NCBI GenBank assembly: GCA_964452575.1
Contig: CAYVMN010000114.1
Location: 1-15,177 of the forward strand
Length of the DNA stretch: 15,177 bases
Reading direction: 5' to 3'
Source of the DNA: CAYVMN01 sp964452575
GTDB lineage: Bacteria > Desulfobacterota > DSM-4660 > Desulfatiglandales > Desulfatiglandaceae
How positions within the stretch are numbered: the first letter of the stretch is position 1; each line of letters starts with the position of its first letter. This document shows, in pieces, positions 1-7,285 of this stretch. A program made the position numbers and the translations under genes. Under the pieces are notes generated by a model. The model had not been told where the DNA came from. It searched no databases and saw only the letters and a program-made list of their open reading frames with translations.

Positions 1-92
1 TGCCTAAATCCGAAGGTGCCTCAAAATAGACGATTTATGGATGGACACTAACTAATCAACCTCTATGGTGAGACTTCGTCGAGGAGGTCATG

Positions 93-299
93 ATGGAACG
101 TGTAGCAAGGGTCTCAGAGATCATAAGCGCCTCACCCGTTAGTTTTGATGATGCAATTAAGGTCGGCTTTGAGAGGGCAAACCGTACGTTAAGGGGGATT
201 ACGGGGCTTAGGATCATTGAGCAAAGGGTTGCAGTTGAAGACGGCGAAATCAAAGAGTACCGTGTAAGGATGGAGATAATCTTCGTGCTTGAAACCTAA
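93..299 (+). CDS. dodecin-family small protein
   Basis: This 68-residue protein matches the dodecin family in length and layout. The N-terminal strand (ERVARVSEIISASP) is followed by one helix (SFDDAIKVGFERANRTL) and two long strands ending in EYRVRMEIIFVLE, which is the typical dodecin C-terminus. Dodecins assemble into hollow 12-mers that store flavins or related ligands in the cytoplasm. The Trp that stacks on flavin in archaeal and many bacterial dodecins (in a motif like LRWFEVVE) is replaced here: the matching stretch reads ITGLRIIE, so flavin binding should not be assumed. Two ATGs lie in frame at 90 and 93. I chose 93 because GAGGAGG (81-87) then sits 5 bases upstream, against only 2 for the first ATG. 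The gene stands alone, with 250 bases before the next gene. Family assignment is fairly sure; the ligand is unknown. Confidence 0.82.
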   Translation: MERVARVSEIISASPVSFDDAIKVGFERANRTLRGITGLRIIEQRVAVEDGEIKEYRVRMEIIFVLET

Positions 300-403
300 G
301 AAAGACTTCCATCCGGGAGCTTGACCCCATCTCTAACAAGGTGATAGCTATAAGACGCCCTTTCGAAGCCCCGTCTCAAATCCCGCAATGAGGGAAGTCG
401 CGA

Positions 404-426
404 TTGCTGGCCCGTTTGCTGGCCCG
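404..426. repeat. two tandem copies of an 11-base unit
   Basis: TTGCTGGCCCG occurs at 404-414 and again at 416-426, separated by a single T, giving a 12-base period. It lies in the non-coding stretch between the dodecin-like gene and the XRE/cupin regulator. It could be simple slippage or a pair of binding sites; nothing in the sequence decides between these. Confidence 0.5.
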
Positions 427-440
427 GATGCTTTAGGCTG

Positions 441-484
441 GATAAATAAAAAAAAAGGATTATTTTTGACGTAGAACGTTAGAC
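441..484 (+). promoter_or_regulatory. AT-rich stretch and partial palindrome upstream of regulator gene
   Basis: An A-tract (around 447-456) and ATTATTTTTGAC precede an imperfect palindrome of the form GTnnAACGTTnnAC at 471-484, about 65 bases upstream of the XRE/cupin regulator. HTH regulators often control themselves through such a site, so this is a candidate operator. TTGACG (466-471) could be a -35 box, but no convincing -10 box sits at the right distance. The motif was not found again in the other intergenic regions, so this is a weak call. Confidence 0.2.
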
Positions 485-549
485 GAAACTGACCGGGGAA
501 ATGTAAGGAGAGATCCATTTCATCGAGGGGGGAAAAGAAAGATAAGACC

Positions 550-1227
550 ATGGTAAGAGATGCCTACGAAGATTTCTTGACTGATGTAAGCAGACAGTTT
601 GCTAGGGGGAAAGAAGAGAGGGAATTCATGGATAGCATTGGCCATGAATCCATCCAGGAAGACATTCAGGTAAACGTGGGTGAGCGCGTGAAGGCGGTCA
701 GGGAAGGCCGCGGCCTGAGTCTACAGGACATCTCCCAGAGGACCGATATCGATATCTCCCTATTGGAGCAGATTGAGGGGGGAAGTGTGGCCCCACCGTT
801 GGGCATAGTGATAAAGCTTGCCAAGGCATTAGATATGAAAATGGGCTACTTTATCTCCGGAGAAGAGGATAGGACCTACACCATCGTCCGGAGGGATGAT
901 AGGAAGGTGGTCTCCCGCTATGACTCAAGAAAGGGGAAACATTATGGCTACGAATTCGAGTCTCTGGCTCCTCACAAGAAAGACAGGCATATGGAACCCT
1001 TCCTCGTCACCCTCGAACCCTCGGAGACTGAGGAAGAGAGGTCTACCCATGACGGACAGGAATTCATTTATGTGCTGCAAGGGAATATGGAGGTTCGTCT
1101 AGGAGAAGAGATCCATATCCTTGAACCTGGCGATGCAATATATTACGATTCAACGATGCCGCACCTGGTGAAGTGCCATGGCCAGAGGCAGACAAAGATC
1201 CTGGCAGTCCTTTATGCCGAAAGGTGA
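550..1227 (+). CDS. XRE-family transcriptional regulator with C-terminal cupin domain
   Basis: The 225-residue protein has a helix-turn-helix of the XRE/Cro type at about residues 42-98 (VGERVKAVREGRGLSLQDIS followed by the recognition helix ISLLEQIEGG and LAKALDM). A linker leads to a cupin beta-barrel at about 140-222. The cupin carries likely metal or ligand residues His167, Glu171 (motif HDGQEFIYVLQG) and His205. Proteins of this design usually sense a small molecule with the cupin and act as cytoplasmic DNA-binding regulators. The nearby 2-oxoacid oxidoreductase operons are possible targets, but that is inference. The start is uncertain: a second ATG at 628 is preceded by AGAGGG with 5-base spacing and would give a 199-residue protein that still keeps the whole HTH. 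The ATG at 550 has only a purine-rich AAAGAAAGATAAG upstream. I list the longer form because the extra 26 residues look like ordinary helical protein. Confidence 0.85.
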   Translation: MVRDAYEDFLTDVSRQFARGKEEREFMDSIGHESIQEDIQVNVGERVKAVREGRGLSLQDISQRTDIDISLLEQIEGGSVAPPLGIVIKLAKALDMKMGYFISGEEDRTYTIVRRDDRKVVSRYDSRKGKHYGYEFESLAPHKKDRHMEPFLVTLEPSETEEERSTHDGQEFIYVLQGNMEVRLGEEIHILEPGDAIYYDSTMPHLVKCHGQRQTKILAVLYAER

Positions 1228-1304
1228 TATGTGCCGCTGCCGCGCACCCATATCCCCGTTTGAGGGGTGAGCCCTAAGGCCTTTGATGGAGGAAGAAGAT
1301 ACAG

Positions 1305-1727
1305 ATGATTGTGTTTGACCTGGAGTGTTCCCAGAGGCATGTATTTGAGGGATGGTTCGACAGTTTTGAGGCCTTTCAAGAACAGAATGCCAAGGGCTTG
1401 GTGACTTGCCCTTATTGCGATGATTCCAATGTCAGAAAAGTAATTTCGCCTGTTGCTGTAAAGAGGTCAAGTCCTAACAGCCAACCGGTTCCTGACCATG
1501 TAGACTACCAGAGACTCGCAAAGGAGGTAATAGATTACATAAAAAAGAACTCCGAGGACGTGGGTGCCCGATTTGCTGCAGAGGCCCTTAAGATCCATTA
1601 CGGCGTAGCCGAGAAGAGAAACATCCGAGGGTCAGCTACCTCCGAGGAAGAGAAGACACTTAAGGAGGAAGGGGTAGAGTTTTTTAAGATTCCAATGCCG
1701 AAAGCCGAAGAGGAAAAGCAGAATTAG
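1305..1727 (+). CDS. DUF1178 family protein
   Basis: This 140-residue protein starts MIVFDLECSQRHVFEGWFDS and continues with VTCPYC, the hallmark N-terminus of DUF1178. Cys8, His12, Cys35 and Cys38 form a likely zinc ribbon. The C-terminal half is charged and helical and ends in a Lys/Glu-rich tail. The family has no established biochemical function. A good ribosome site, GGAGG near 1288-1292, lies upstream of the ATG. The gene sits 77 bases after the XRE/cupin regulator on the same strand, so the two may be cotranscribed. A CCCC-GTTTGA-GGGG hairpin lies in that gap (about 1254-1267) but has no T-run, so it does not look like a terminator. Confidence 0.82.
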   Translation: MIVFDLECSQRHVFEGWFDSFEAFQEQNAKGLVTCPYCDDSNVRKVISPVAVKRSSPNSQPVPDHVDYQRLAKEVIDYIKKNSEDVGARFAAEALKIHYGVAEKRNIRGSATSEEEKTLKEEGVEFFKIPMPKAEEEKQN

Positions 1728-1800
1728 TTAGTCAGGCAAGACTCAATCCAACAAGAGGCCCGACTGTGAATTGGCCTCAGGAAAGGAGGCAAGGGGAGCG

Positions 1801-2307
1801 ATGAGTTCTGATAGCCATTTGAAAGACAAGGTTGTATTGGTAGTGGATGACGAACCCGATGTCCTGGAGACAGTGGAGGAAGAGCTGGATATGTGCCTCA
1901 TCCACAAGGCAACTGATTACGATACGGCCCTTCAATACCTTCTGAGTTACACCTATGATATTGTGATCCTGGATATCATGGGGGTTAACGGTTTTGAGCT
2001 CTTGAGAAATGCCGTATCCAGGGGATTTCCGACTGTCATGCTCACGGCCCATGCCCTTTCACCCGAGTCGTTGAAGAAGTCCATCAAGCTGGGTGCCGTC
2101 TCTTTCCTTCCAAAGGAGAAGATTCCTCAGCTGAAGTCCTTCCTCGAAGACGTAGTCCTGGGTGGCGGCAAACCGGTTTGGCAGAAACTATTTGACAAGC
2201 TTGGCGGGTACTTTGACAAGCGATTCGGCCCGGACTGGAAGGAAAGGGACAAATTCTTCCAAGAATTTGAGGCACAGCTGAAAGAAGATCTAGGAGAAGA
2301 GTCCTGA
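1801..2307 (+). CDS. single-domain response regulator with short C-terminal extension
   Basis: The 168-residue protein has a complete CheY-like receiver at about residues 9-125. Acidic pocket Asp16-Asp17 (VVDDEPD), phosphoacceptor Asp58 (VILDIMG), Thr82 (VMLTAHA) and Lys105 (FLPKEK) are all present, so it should be phosphorylatable. After the receiver there is no DNA-binding or enzymatic domain, only about 43 residues rich in aromatic and charged residues (LFDKLGGYFDKRFGPDW and a final Glu-rich helix), which may bind a partner. No histidine kinase is encoded in the window. I chose ATG 1801 because AGGAGG (about 1784-1789) and GGGGAG (1793-1798) precede it; an in-frame TTG at 1771 would add 10 residues but lacks a ribosome site. 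The gene is convergent with iorB. Confidence 0.88.
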   Translation: MSSDSHLKDKVVLVVDDEPDVLETVEEELDMCLIHKATDYDTALQYLLSYTYDIVILDIMGVNGFELLRNAVSRGFPTVMLTAHALSPESLKKSIKLGAVSFLPKEKIPQLKSFLEDVVLGGGKPVWQKLFDKLGGYFDKRFGPDWKERDKFFQEFEAQLKEDLGEES

Positions 2308-2311
2308 TCAC

Positions 2312-2344
2312 TCAGCGACCTCCGGCACTGCCGCGGGTCGCTGA
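2312..2344. terminator. hairpin between convergent genes, likely bidirectional terminator
   Basis: TCAGCGACC (2312-2320) pairs perfectly with GGTCGCTGA (2336-2344). The loop holds a second small stem, CGGC-ACT-GCCG (2323-2333). It fills almost the whole 38-base gap between the stop codons of the response regulator and iorB, the expected place for a terminator serving both strands. Neither side has a clear T-run, so it may act with Rho or as an mRNA 3'-end protector rather than a classical intrinsic terminator. Confidence 0.55.
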
Positions 2345-2345
2345 T

Positions 2346-2933
2346 CTATTCGATGAGCTCCCTTCCCCTCTCGAAGGCCCTGATATTGGCTTCTTTGAAT
2401 CGCTCTGGAGAAAGCTCCTCGATCAGGTTTCGCATGGGTTCCATTTCAAAAAACGGCATCATCTTCACCAGGGCCCCGAGCAGGACTACGTTGGTCATCT
2501 GAATACTCCCGAGCCTATGGGCCTCAAGCGTCGCATGGATCACATGCCCCTTCTTGCAGTACTTTCGAATCCCCTCCAGAATCTCCACATCACTCGGGTA
2601 GGAGTCAAGACCCATGTTGTTCAGCACCGTTGGAATCTTTGTAAAGTTCAGAAGATAGGATCCTAGGGGATTCAGGAGACGCATCTGCCTCAGCATTTCG
2701 ATGACTTCCATGCCGATGAGAAGGTCTGCCTGCCCTCGCGATACCAGCGGCGCATAGATGGCCTTGTCCGAGATGCGGATGTGCGAAACCACAGATCCAC
2801 CTCTCTGGGCGGCCCCAATGGTCTCAGATCCGGCCACAATGTACCCCTTACGCATGGCGTACTGGGAAATAATCAGGGAGGCGAAGATGTTGCCCTGGCC
2901 TCCCACGCCCGAAATAATGATATCCATCTTCAT
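2346..2933 (-). CDS. iorB: indolepyruvate:ferredoxin oxidoreductase, beta subunit
   Basis: This 195-residue protein belongs to the gamma-domain family of 2-oxoacid:ferredoxin oxidoreductases. The N-terminal glycine-rich loop (GVGGQGN, residues 9-15) is followed by a Rossmann-like fold and the typical QRGGSVVSHIRI segment. With IorA it forms the cytoplasmic enzyme that oxidatively decarboxylates indolepyruvate and other aryl-pyruvates with CoA, giving aryl-acetyl-CoA, CO2 and reduced ferredoxin. The ATG at 2933 overlaps the iorA stop codon as ATGA, so translation is coupled to iorA. The reading frame extends 14 codons further upstream, but those codons lie inside iorA and do not match the family. 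Length is normal for IorB. Confidence 0.92.
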   Translation of the reverse strand: MKMDIIISGVGGQGNIFASLIISQYAMRKGYIVAGSETIGAAQRGGSVVSHIRISDKAIYAPLVSRGQADLLIGMEVIEMLRQMRLLNPLGSYLLNFTKIPTVLNNMGLDSYPSDVEILEGIRKYCKKGHVIHATLEAHRLGSIQMTNVVLLGALVKMMPFFEMEPMRNLIEELSPERFKEANIRAFERGRELIE

Positions 2934-4765
2934 GATATAGCCCCCGTCTTGCAGACGTCGATGCAAAGACCGCATCCCACACAGAGCTGTGAGTCGATGG
3001 AGATCTTCTTCTTCTCCTTGTGGTACGAGATGGCCGGACAGCCGAAATCATGAATGCAGATCATGCAGCCGTTGCAGGTTTCCTCATCGAATCGGATCTC
3101 CCTGGGTTCGAAGAGCCTCCTGCCCTTGCGGATGGAAAGAAGGTAGCAAGGCATAGAGGATACAACAAGCGAAACCCCTTCCTCCTTTACGGCTTCCTCC
3201 AGCGCCTCCCGGCAATCGTTTATGTCATAGGGGTTCACCACTCGGCAGCTGATGCCGAGGGCCTCGGCGAACTCCTGGACATCGACCTTACCTGTGGGTT
3301 CTCCGGTGATCAGCTCTCCCGTGCCCGGATGGGGCTGGAAGCCGGTCATGGCCGTAACCTGATTTTCTCCCAGGATAATGTTGATGTTCGCCTTCTGATT
3401 GGCGGCATTGATCAGCCCCATGATCCCGTTATGGTAAAAGGTGGAGTCCCCTATGAAGGCAAAGATAGGCGCCTCGATCCCTGCATAGCGCATTCCTGTG
3501 GCCATGGGGATAGATGAGCCCATGCAATATATCGTGGACTGAAGTTCCATGGGTTTGAACGATCCGGCGTCGTGGCAGCCAATGTCACCCACCACAACTC
3601 CCTTCGTCTTTCTGACCACCCTCTTCAAGGCGTGCAGGATGCCCCGGTAGTGGCACCCGATACACTGGGTGCGTGTTCTGATAGGGATGTAGACATCGAG
3701 GGGAGGCGCCTCTGGCTGTTCCACCCCGAGGGAGGGCACGGCTCGTTTGATGGTGTCCAGGACAATCTGAACGGTCAACTCTCCATCCGAGGGCACAAAG
3801 CCGCTCCGTCCGAGGATCTCGACCTCGATTCCCTCTTCGTGAAAGAGCTGTCTTAAGAGCCCCTCTACAAAGGGCTCGGTCTCTTCGAAGACAATGATCT
3901 TCTCCAATCCATCGACAAATTCTCGCACTTTCTTCCGTGGAAGGGGGAGGGTTCCCAGCTTCAGGACGGGCATCCTCTGCGTCATGAATTGCTCAGCTTC
4001 CTTGACCAGCGTGTAGCCCATTCCGCAACCCCCAATGCCGATCTTGCCCGCAGCCTTTTCGATCCAGTTGTAGGGGCTTTCCTCTGCGATCTCTCGGAGT
4101 AGGTGCTGCTTCTCGTTGAGCCATCGATGCCGGATCTGGGGTCTCTTCAGGCCCCCATATTCCGGCATCTCTACCGCGCTCATGATGAATCGATTGCGGT
4201 CTGGTTCGTAATGGGCTGTACCAAGGCCTTCGGGGATGTCATTAAACGCCACAATGCCCCTCGCATGGCACACCCGGGTCACCGGGCGAAGGCAGAATAC
4301 CAACTCGGTCCTTTCAGAAAGGTCGAAGGCATCCTTGACCATGGCCTTGGCCTCCTGTGGAGAAGAAGGATCGAATACGGGAATGTGGGCATATTGGTGT
4401 ACCAGAATACGGGTGTCCTCCTCGTTCTGAGAGGATAGCCCCCCTGGATCGTCCGCCGATATCAAGACCAACCCTCCTCGCACGCCCGTGAAGTTGACGT
4501 GCATCAAAAAGTCCGTGACCACATTTGTACCATTGTGTTTCATCACGGCCATAGAGCGAACATGACAGAGGGAGGCGCCCAGCGCGATCTCAAAGGCAAC
4601 CTTTTCGTTGTTGGACCACTCCACGTGAAGGCCCGAATATCCAACGCTGTCCTCAACAATCTCGGTAGCCGGTGTCCCTGGATATCCTGTCACCACCCGC
4701 ACGCCGGACTCGATGGCCCCCCTGGCAATCGCGGTATTCCCCATGATGTAACGATCTTCTTCCAT
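2930..4765 (-). CDS. iorA: indolepyruvate:ferredoxin oxidoreductase, alpha subunit
   Basis: The 611-residue protein has the full IorA layout. The pyrimidine-binding half begins MGNTAIARGAIESGVRVVTGYPGTP in outline (YPGTP at 28-32). A middle domain follows, then the thiamine-diphosphate half with CIGCHYRG (368-375) and GDSTFYHNG (439-447). At the C-terminus are two [4Fe-4S] clusters: Cys564/567/570/576 and Cys595/598/601/605. The enzyme splits aryl-pyruvates from aromatic amino acids and passes electrons to ferredoxin, or runs in reverse for synthesis. The start at ATG 4765 is supported by GAGGTGG (4780-4774) eight bases upstream; an in-frame GTG at 4777 would swallow that ribosome site. It is first in the iorA-iorB operon and is divergent from the porCDAB-type operon. 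Confidence 0.95.
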   Translation of the reverse strand: MEEDRYIMGNTAIARGAIESGVRVVTGYPGTPATEIVEDSVGYSGLHVEWSNNEKVAFEIALGASLCHVRSMAVMKHNGTNVVTDFLMHVNFTGVRGGLVLISADDPGGLSSQNEEDTRILVHQYAHIPVFDPSSPQEAKAMVKDAFDLSERTELVFCLRPVTRVCHARGIVAFNDIPEGLGTAHYEPDRNRFIMSAVEMPEYGGLKRPQIRHRWLNEKQHLLREIAEESPYNWIEKAAGKIGIGGCGMGYTLVKEAEQFMTQRMPVLKLGTLPLPRKKVREFVDGLEKIIVFEETEPFVEGLLRQLFHEEGIEVEILGRSGFVPSDGELTVQIVLDTIKRAVPSLGVEQPEAPPLDVYIPIRTRTQCIGCHYRGILHALKRVVRKTKGVVVGDIGCHDAGSFKPMELQSTIYCMGSSIPMATGMRYAGIEAPIFAFIGDSTFYHNGIMGLINAANQKANINIILGENQVTAMTGFQPHPGTGELITGEPTGKVDVQEFAEALGISCRVVNPYDINDCREALEEAVKEEGVSLVVSSMPCYLLSIRKGRRLFEPREIRFDEETCNGCMICIHDFGCPAISYHKEKKKISIDSQLCVGCGLCIDVCKTGAIS

Positions 4766-4870
4766 GACTCGTTCCACCTCTCTTTTCTAATCAACGCCCC
4801 CAAAAAAAGAACTGTTACTATTTGGCCCAAAAATGCGTGTGTGCCATCACCATTAGACCTTACTGGATTC

Positions 4871-4899
4871 CTTGTATCCGATGAGCCCCTATTGTTCAA
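4871..4899 (-). promoter_or_regulatory. candidate sigma70-type promoter for iorAB
   Basis: Read on the - strand, TTGAAC (4899-4894) and TACAAG (4876-4871) are separated by exactly 17 bases, each matching four of six consensus bases. This would give a leader of about 100 bases before iorA. It is only a pattern match. Confidence 0.3.
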
Positions 4900-5171
4900 T
4901 CAGATAATTCTAGCCAGGGACTTTCCTAGAAATTACCATCCCCTGAACCTCGGAAGTCACCTCGTAGATTTCAGTCAGTCTGGCATCGCGGAAATAGCGC
5001 TGCATGGGATGTTCCATCCGACCTTCTTTCCTGTCAGATGAGATGTGGCGGCTCTCATCATCTCTCCCCTCTGGTACAACCATGCATTATATAAGGTCTG
5101 GGGATTTTTAGCGATAATAAAGGGGCTTGCCCCACTCCTTTGAGGGAAGATTGGCCTGGGCAAATAAGATC

Positions 5172-5200
5172 TTGACAGGAGCTGGAGATAAAGATAGTAG
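5172..5200 (+). promoter_or_regulatory. candidate promoter for porCDAB-type operon
   Basis: A perfect -35 box TTGACA (5172-5177) lies about 100 bases upstream of the gamma-subunit start. The -10 is poor: GATAGT (5193-5198, spacing 15) or TAGTAG (5195-5200, spacing 17). A weak -10 would fit a promoter needing an activator. Confidence 0.28.
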
Positions 5201-5277
5201 GCAGGAGGGGCAGAGGGCGGGGTTGACGATTGAGACTCCGTGATAATCAAATTAAAGGCTAAATAGAGGAGGTTTTG

Positions 5278-5829
5278 ATGAAAGAAATCTCCATTCATGG
5301 AAGAGGCGGGCAAGGATCTCTGGTCCTTGCTCAGTTTATGGCGATTGCCGCCCTGGAAGATGAAAAATACGGGCAGGCCTTTCCCTTTCTAGGAGGTGGA
5401 GGAGAGAGGAGGGGGAAACCCATAATGGCCTTTTGTCGCCTGAACGACCATCCGATTCGGATTCGGAGTCGCGTAAGCCGGGCGGATTATGTGATCGTCC
5501 AGGATGCCACCATCTTCGGAGAGGTAGATATCTTTCAGGGGTTTGAGCCGGGCGGGATGATCCTGGTCAATACAGAAAGGAGTGCTGAATCACTGGGACT
5601 CAAGGGCGATTTTAGCCTGTTTACATTTTCTGCCGATGCCCTTGCCAGAGAGATCCTGGGGCGACCCATCATGAATACAGCCCTTCTGGGGGCCTTTGCA
5701 GCATTAACCCAGGAATTGAGCTTGGATGCCGTACTTCGCGCAGTTCGAATAAAGTTCCCAGGGGAACTAGGGGAGAAAAATGCCCAGGTTGTGCAAGAGA
5801 GTTACAAGAGATTAGGAGGAGGGAAATGA
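5278..5829 (+). CDS. porC: 2-oxoacid:ferredoxin oxidoreductase (pyruvate/2-oxoisovalerate type), gamma subunit
   Basis: The 183-residue protein has the gamma-subunit signature: glycine loop GRGGQG (8-13), then FPFLGGGGERRGKPIMAF, matching the conserved segment that precedes the CoA-handling region. The gamma subunit helps bind CoA in the four-subunit pyruvate and 2-oxoisovalerate:ferredoxin oxidoreductases. AGAGGAGG (5265-5272) lies 5 bases before ATG 5278, a strong ribosome site that decides the start; the TTG immediately upstream is in frame but too close to it. The stop overlaps the next start as ATGA. Gene order gamma-delta-alpha-beta equals that of the archaeal and Thermotoga por operons. 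The substrate (pyruvate or branched 2-oxoacid) cannot be settled from the sequence. Confidence 0.9.
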   Translation: MKEISIHGRGGQGSLVLAQFMAIAALEDEKYGQAFPFLGGGGERRGKPIMAFCRLNDHPIRIRSRVSRADYVIVQDATIFGEVDIFQGFEPGGMILVNTERSAESLGLKGDFSLFTFSADALAREILGRPIMNTALLGAFAALTQELSLDAVLRAVRIKFPGELGEKNAQVVQESYKRLGGGK

Positions 5830-6083
5830 AGATCATACCAGGGGCGGTTGTCAAGGGTGGAACCTCCCTGCAATATAAGACCGGCAACTGGAGAGACCAA
5901 AGGCCGATGCTCGATATGGAGCTTTGTAAGGCATGTGGACAATGCGAGGCCGTATGCCCGGACAGTGCCGTTCATGTGGTGGATGAAGTCTACATTATTG
6001 ATTATGATTACTGCAAGGGATGTGGCCTGTGCGCGCACGAATGCCCGGCCGATGCAATAGAGATGACAAATGAGGAGAAGTGA
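5826..6083 (+). CDS. porD: 2-oxoacid:ferredoxin oxidoreductase, delta (ferredoxin-like) subunit
   Basis: This 85-residue protein is a two-cluster ferredoxin domain: Cys34/37/40/44 (CKACGQCEAVCP) and Cys63/66/69/73 (CKGCGLCAHECP). The N-terminal 30 residues (WRDQRPMLD) match the short extension seen in PorD/VorD. It wires electrons from the thiamine site of the alpha/beta subunits to external ferredoxin. Its ATG overlaps the gamma stop codon, and its own end lies one base before the alpha start, so the operon is translationally coupled. It is slightly shorter than the usual 95-105 residues, the difference lying at the N-terminus. Confidence 0.92.
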   Translation: MKIIPGAVVKGGTSLQYKTGNWRDQRPMLDMELCKACGQCEAVCPDSAVHVVDEVYIIDYDYCKGCGLCAHECPADAIEMTNEEK

Positions 6084-6084
6084 C

Positions 6085-7275
6085 ATGAGCGAAATCAGGG
6101 TTGTGGAGGGTTCAGAAGCGGTAGCCTTTGCCGTAGGCGTCTGCCGGCCCCATGTAGTTTCAGCCTATCCCATCAGCCCTCAGACCCATATCGTAGAGCG
6201 GCTTGCCAAGATGGTAGCTGACGGGGAGTTAGATACCCAATATGTCAGGGTAGAATCTGAGTTTTCAGCCGCCAGTGTGGTCAGCGGTGCCTCTGCAGCA
6301 GGGAGCCGTGCCTACACTGCCTCTTCATCCCAGGGCCTGCTGCTGATGACAGAGGTGATCTACGCAAGCGCCGGTATGCGTCTACCATTTGTCATTACCG
6401 GTGTAAACCGCAATATCTCTGCCCCCATAAGCATTCAGGTGGATCACCAGGATGCCATTAGCCTGCGAGATTCAGGGATTATACAGTTCTATGTGGAGAG
6501 CAGCCAGGAGGCCTACGACACCCATATCGCCGCCTTTAAGGTTGCTGAGGACCCAGAGATCCTTCTCCCGGTCATGGTCTGCATGGATGGCTGGATACTG
6601 ACCCATTCCTACGAGCGGGTCTCCCTGTTGAGACAAGAACAGGTGGACCGGTTTCTGCCGCCATTCAAACCGGTCAATTTCCTGGATGTGAATGATCCAA
6701 AGAGCTGGGGGTCTTACGCGGAAGAAGATTGCCTAATGGAGTTCAAATACTCTGTCAACCAGGCAATGCAGCAGGGACAGGGGAGGATAAAGGAGATCTT
6801 TTCCGAGCTGGCTCAACTTACCGGCCGAAATCATGGGGGCCTGATTGAGGCCTACCGCACTGAGGATGCCGAAATCATATTGCTGGCAATGGGATCCATG
6901 TCCGGCACAATCAAAGAGACCGTGGATGAGCTGCGCTCCGACGGAAAGAAGGTCGGATTCGTCAAGATCCGCTGCTATAGACCCTTCCCCAGGGAGGACA
7001 TCTGGGAGGCCATAAAAGGGGCACGGGCCGCTGCAGCCATAGAGGCCGATTTCTCCATGGGGAGCGAAGGGGCAGTGGGGATGGATCTCAAGGCCATGCT
7101 TTACGGAAGACCCGAGGCCCCCATGGTGATGGACGTGATCGCAGGTCTCGGGGGTCGAGAAGTCAACCCAAATCTGGTCAAGGAGGTTGTCCAGAAGACA
7201 GAAGAAATGCTCCAATCGGGTCTTTCCATGAAAGAGCCCTATTGGGCAGGTCTTAATCCAGCTATTTTGCCATAG
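6085..7275 (+). CDS. porA: 2-oxoacid:ferredoxin oxidoreductase, alpha subunit
   Basis: The 396-residue protein is a normal-length PorA. The pyrimidine-binding domain carries SAYPISPQT (26-34), equivalent to the YPITP loop that places the 2-oxoacid. The stretch VNRNISAPISIQVDHQD and the later WILTHSYE...FLPPF are PorA/VorA landmarks. The C-terminal transketolase-like domain has LLAMGSMSGTIKE and VGFVKIRCYRPFP. It forms the thiamine-dependent active site with the beta subunit. ATG 6085 is preceded by GAGGAG (6072-6077) at suitable spacing; an in-frame ATG at 6070 overlaps the delta gene and hides that ribosome site. Confidence 0.93.
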   Translation: MSEIRVVEGSEAVAFAVGVCRPHVVSAYPISPQTHIVERLAKMVADGELDTQYVRVESEFSAASVVSGASAAGSRAYTASSSQGLLLMTEVIYASAGMRLPFVITGVNRNISAPISIQVDHQDAISLRDSGIIQFYVESSQEAYDTHIAAFKVAEDPEILLPVMVCMDGWILTHSYERVSLLRQEQVDRFLPPFKPVNFLDVNDPKSWGSYAEEDCLMEFKYSVNQAMQQGQGRIKEIFSELAQLTGRNHGGLIEAYRTEDAEIILLAMGSMSGTIKETVDELRSDGKKVGFVKIRCYRPFPREDIWEAIKGARAAAAIEADFSMGSEGAVGMDLKAMLYGRPEAPMVMDVIAGLGGREVNPNLVKEVVQKTEEMLQSGLSMKEPYWAGLNPAILP

Positions 7276-7285
7276 GGAATTGAAC

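Larger units (their letters stand above)
4766..5277. other. divergent intergenic region between iorAB and porCDAB-type operons
   Basis: These 512 bases contain no convincing gene; short open frames here lack ribosome sites and family features. The region must hold promoters for both divergent operons. A compact hairpin, GGGG-CTTG-CCCC (5122-5133), lies inside a wider partial pairing AAAGG...CCTTT. It is close to the + strand candidate promoter and could be a regulatory site. The two candidate promoters are listed separately. Confidence 0.6.

Noticed and set aside
4499..5041. 180-residue open frame on the + strand spanning the iorA start and the intergenic region
   Set aside because: It overlaps the conserved N-terminus of iorA, has no ribosome site, and its composition looks like antisense translation.
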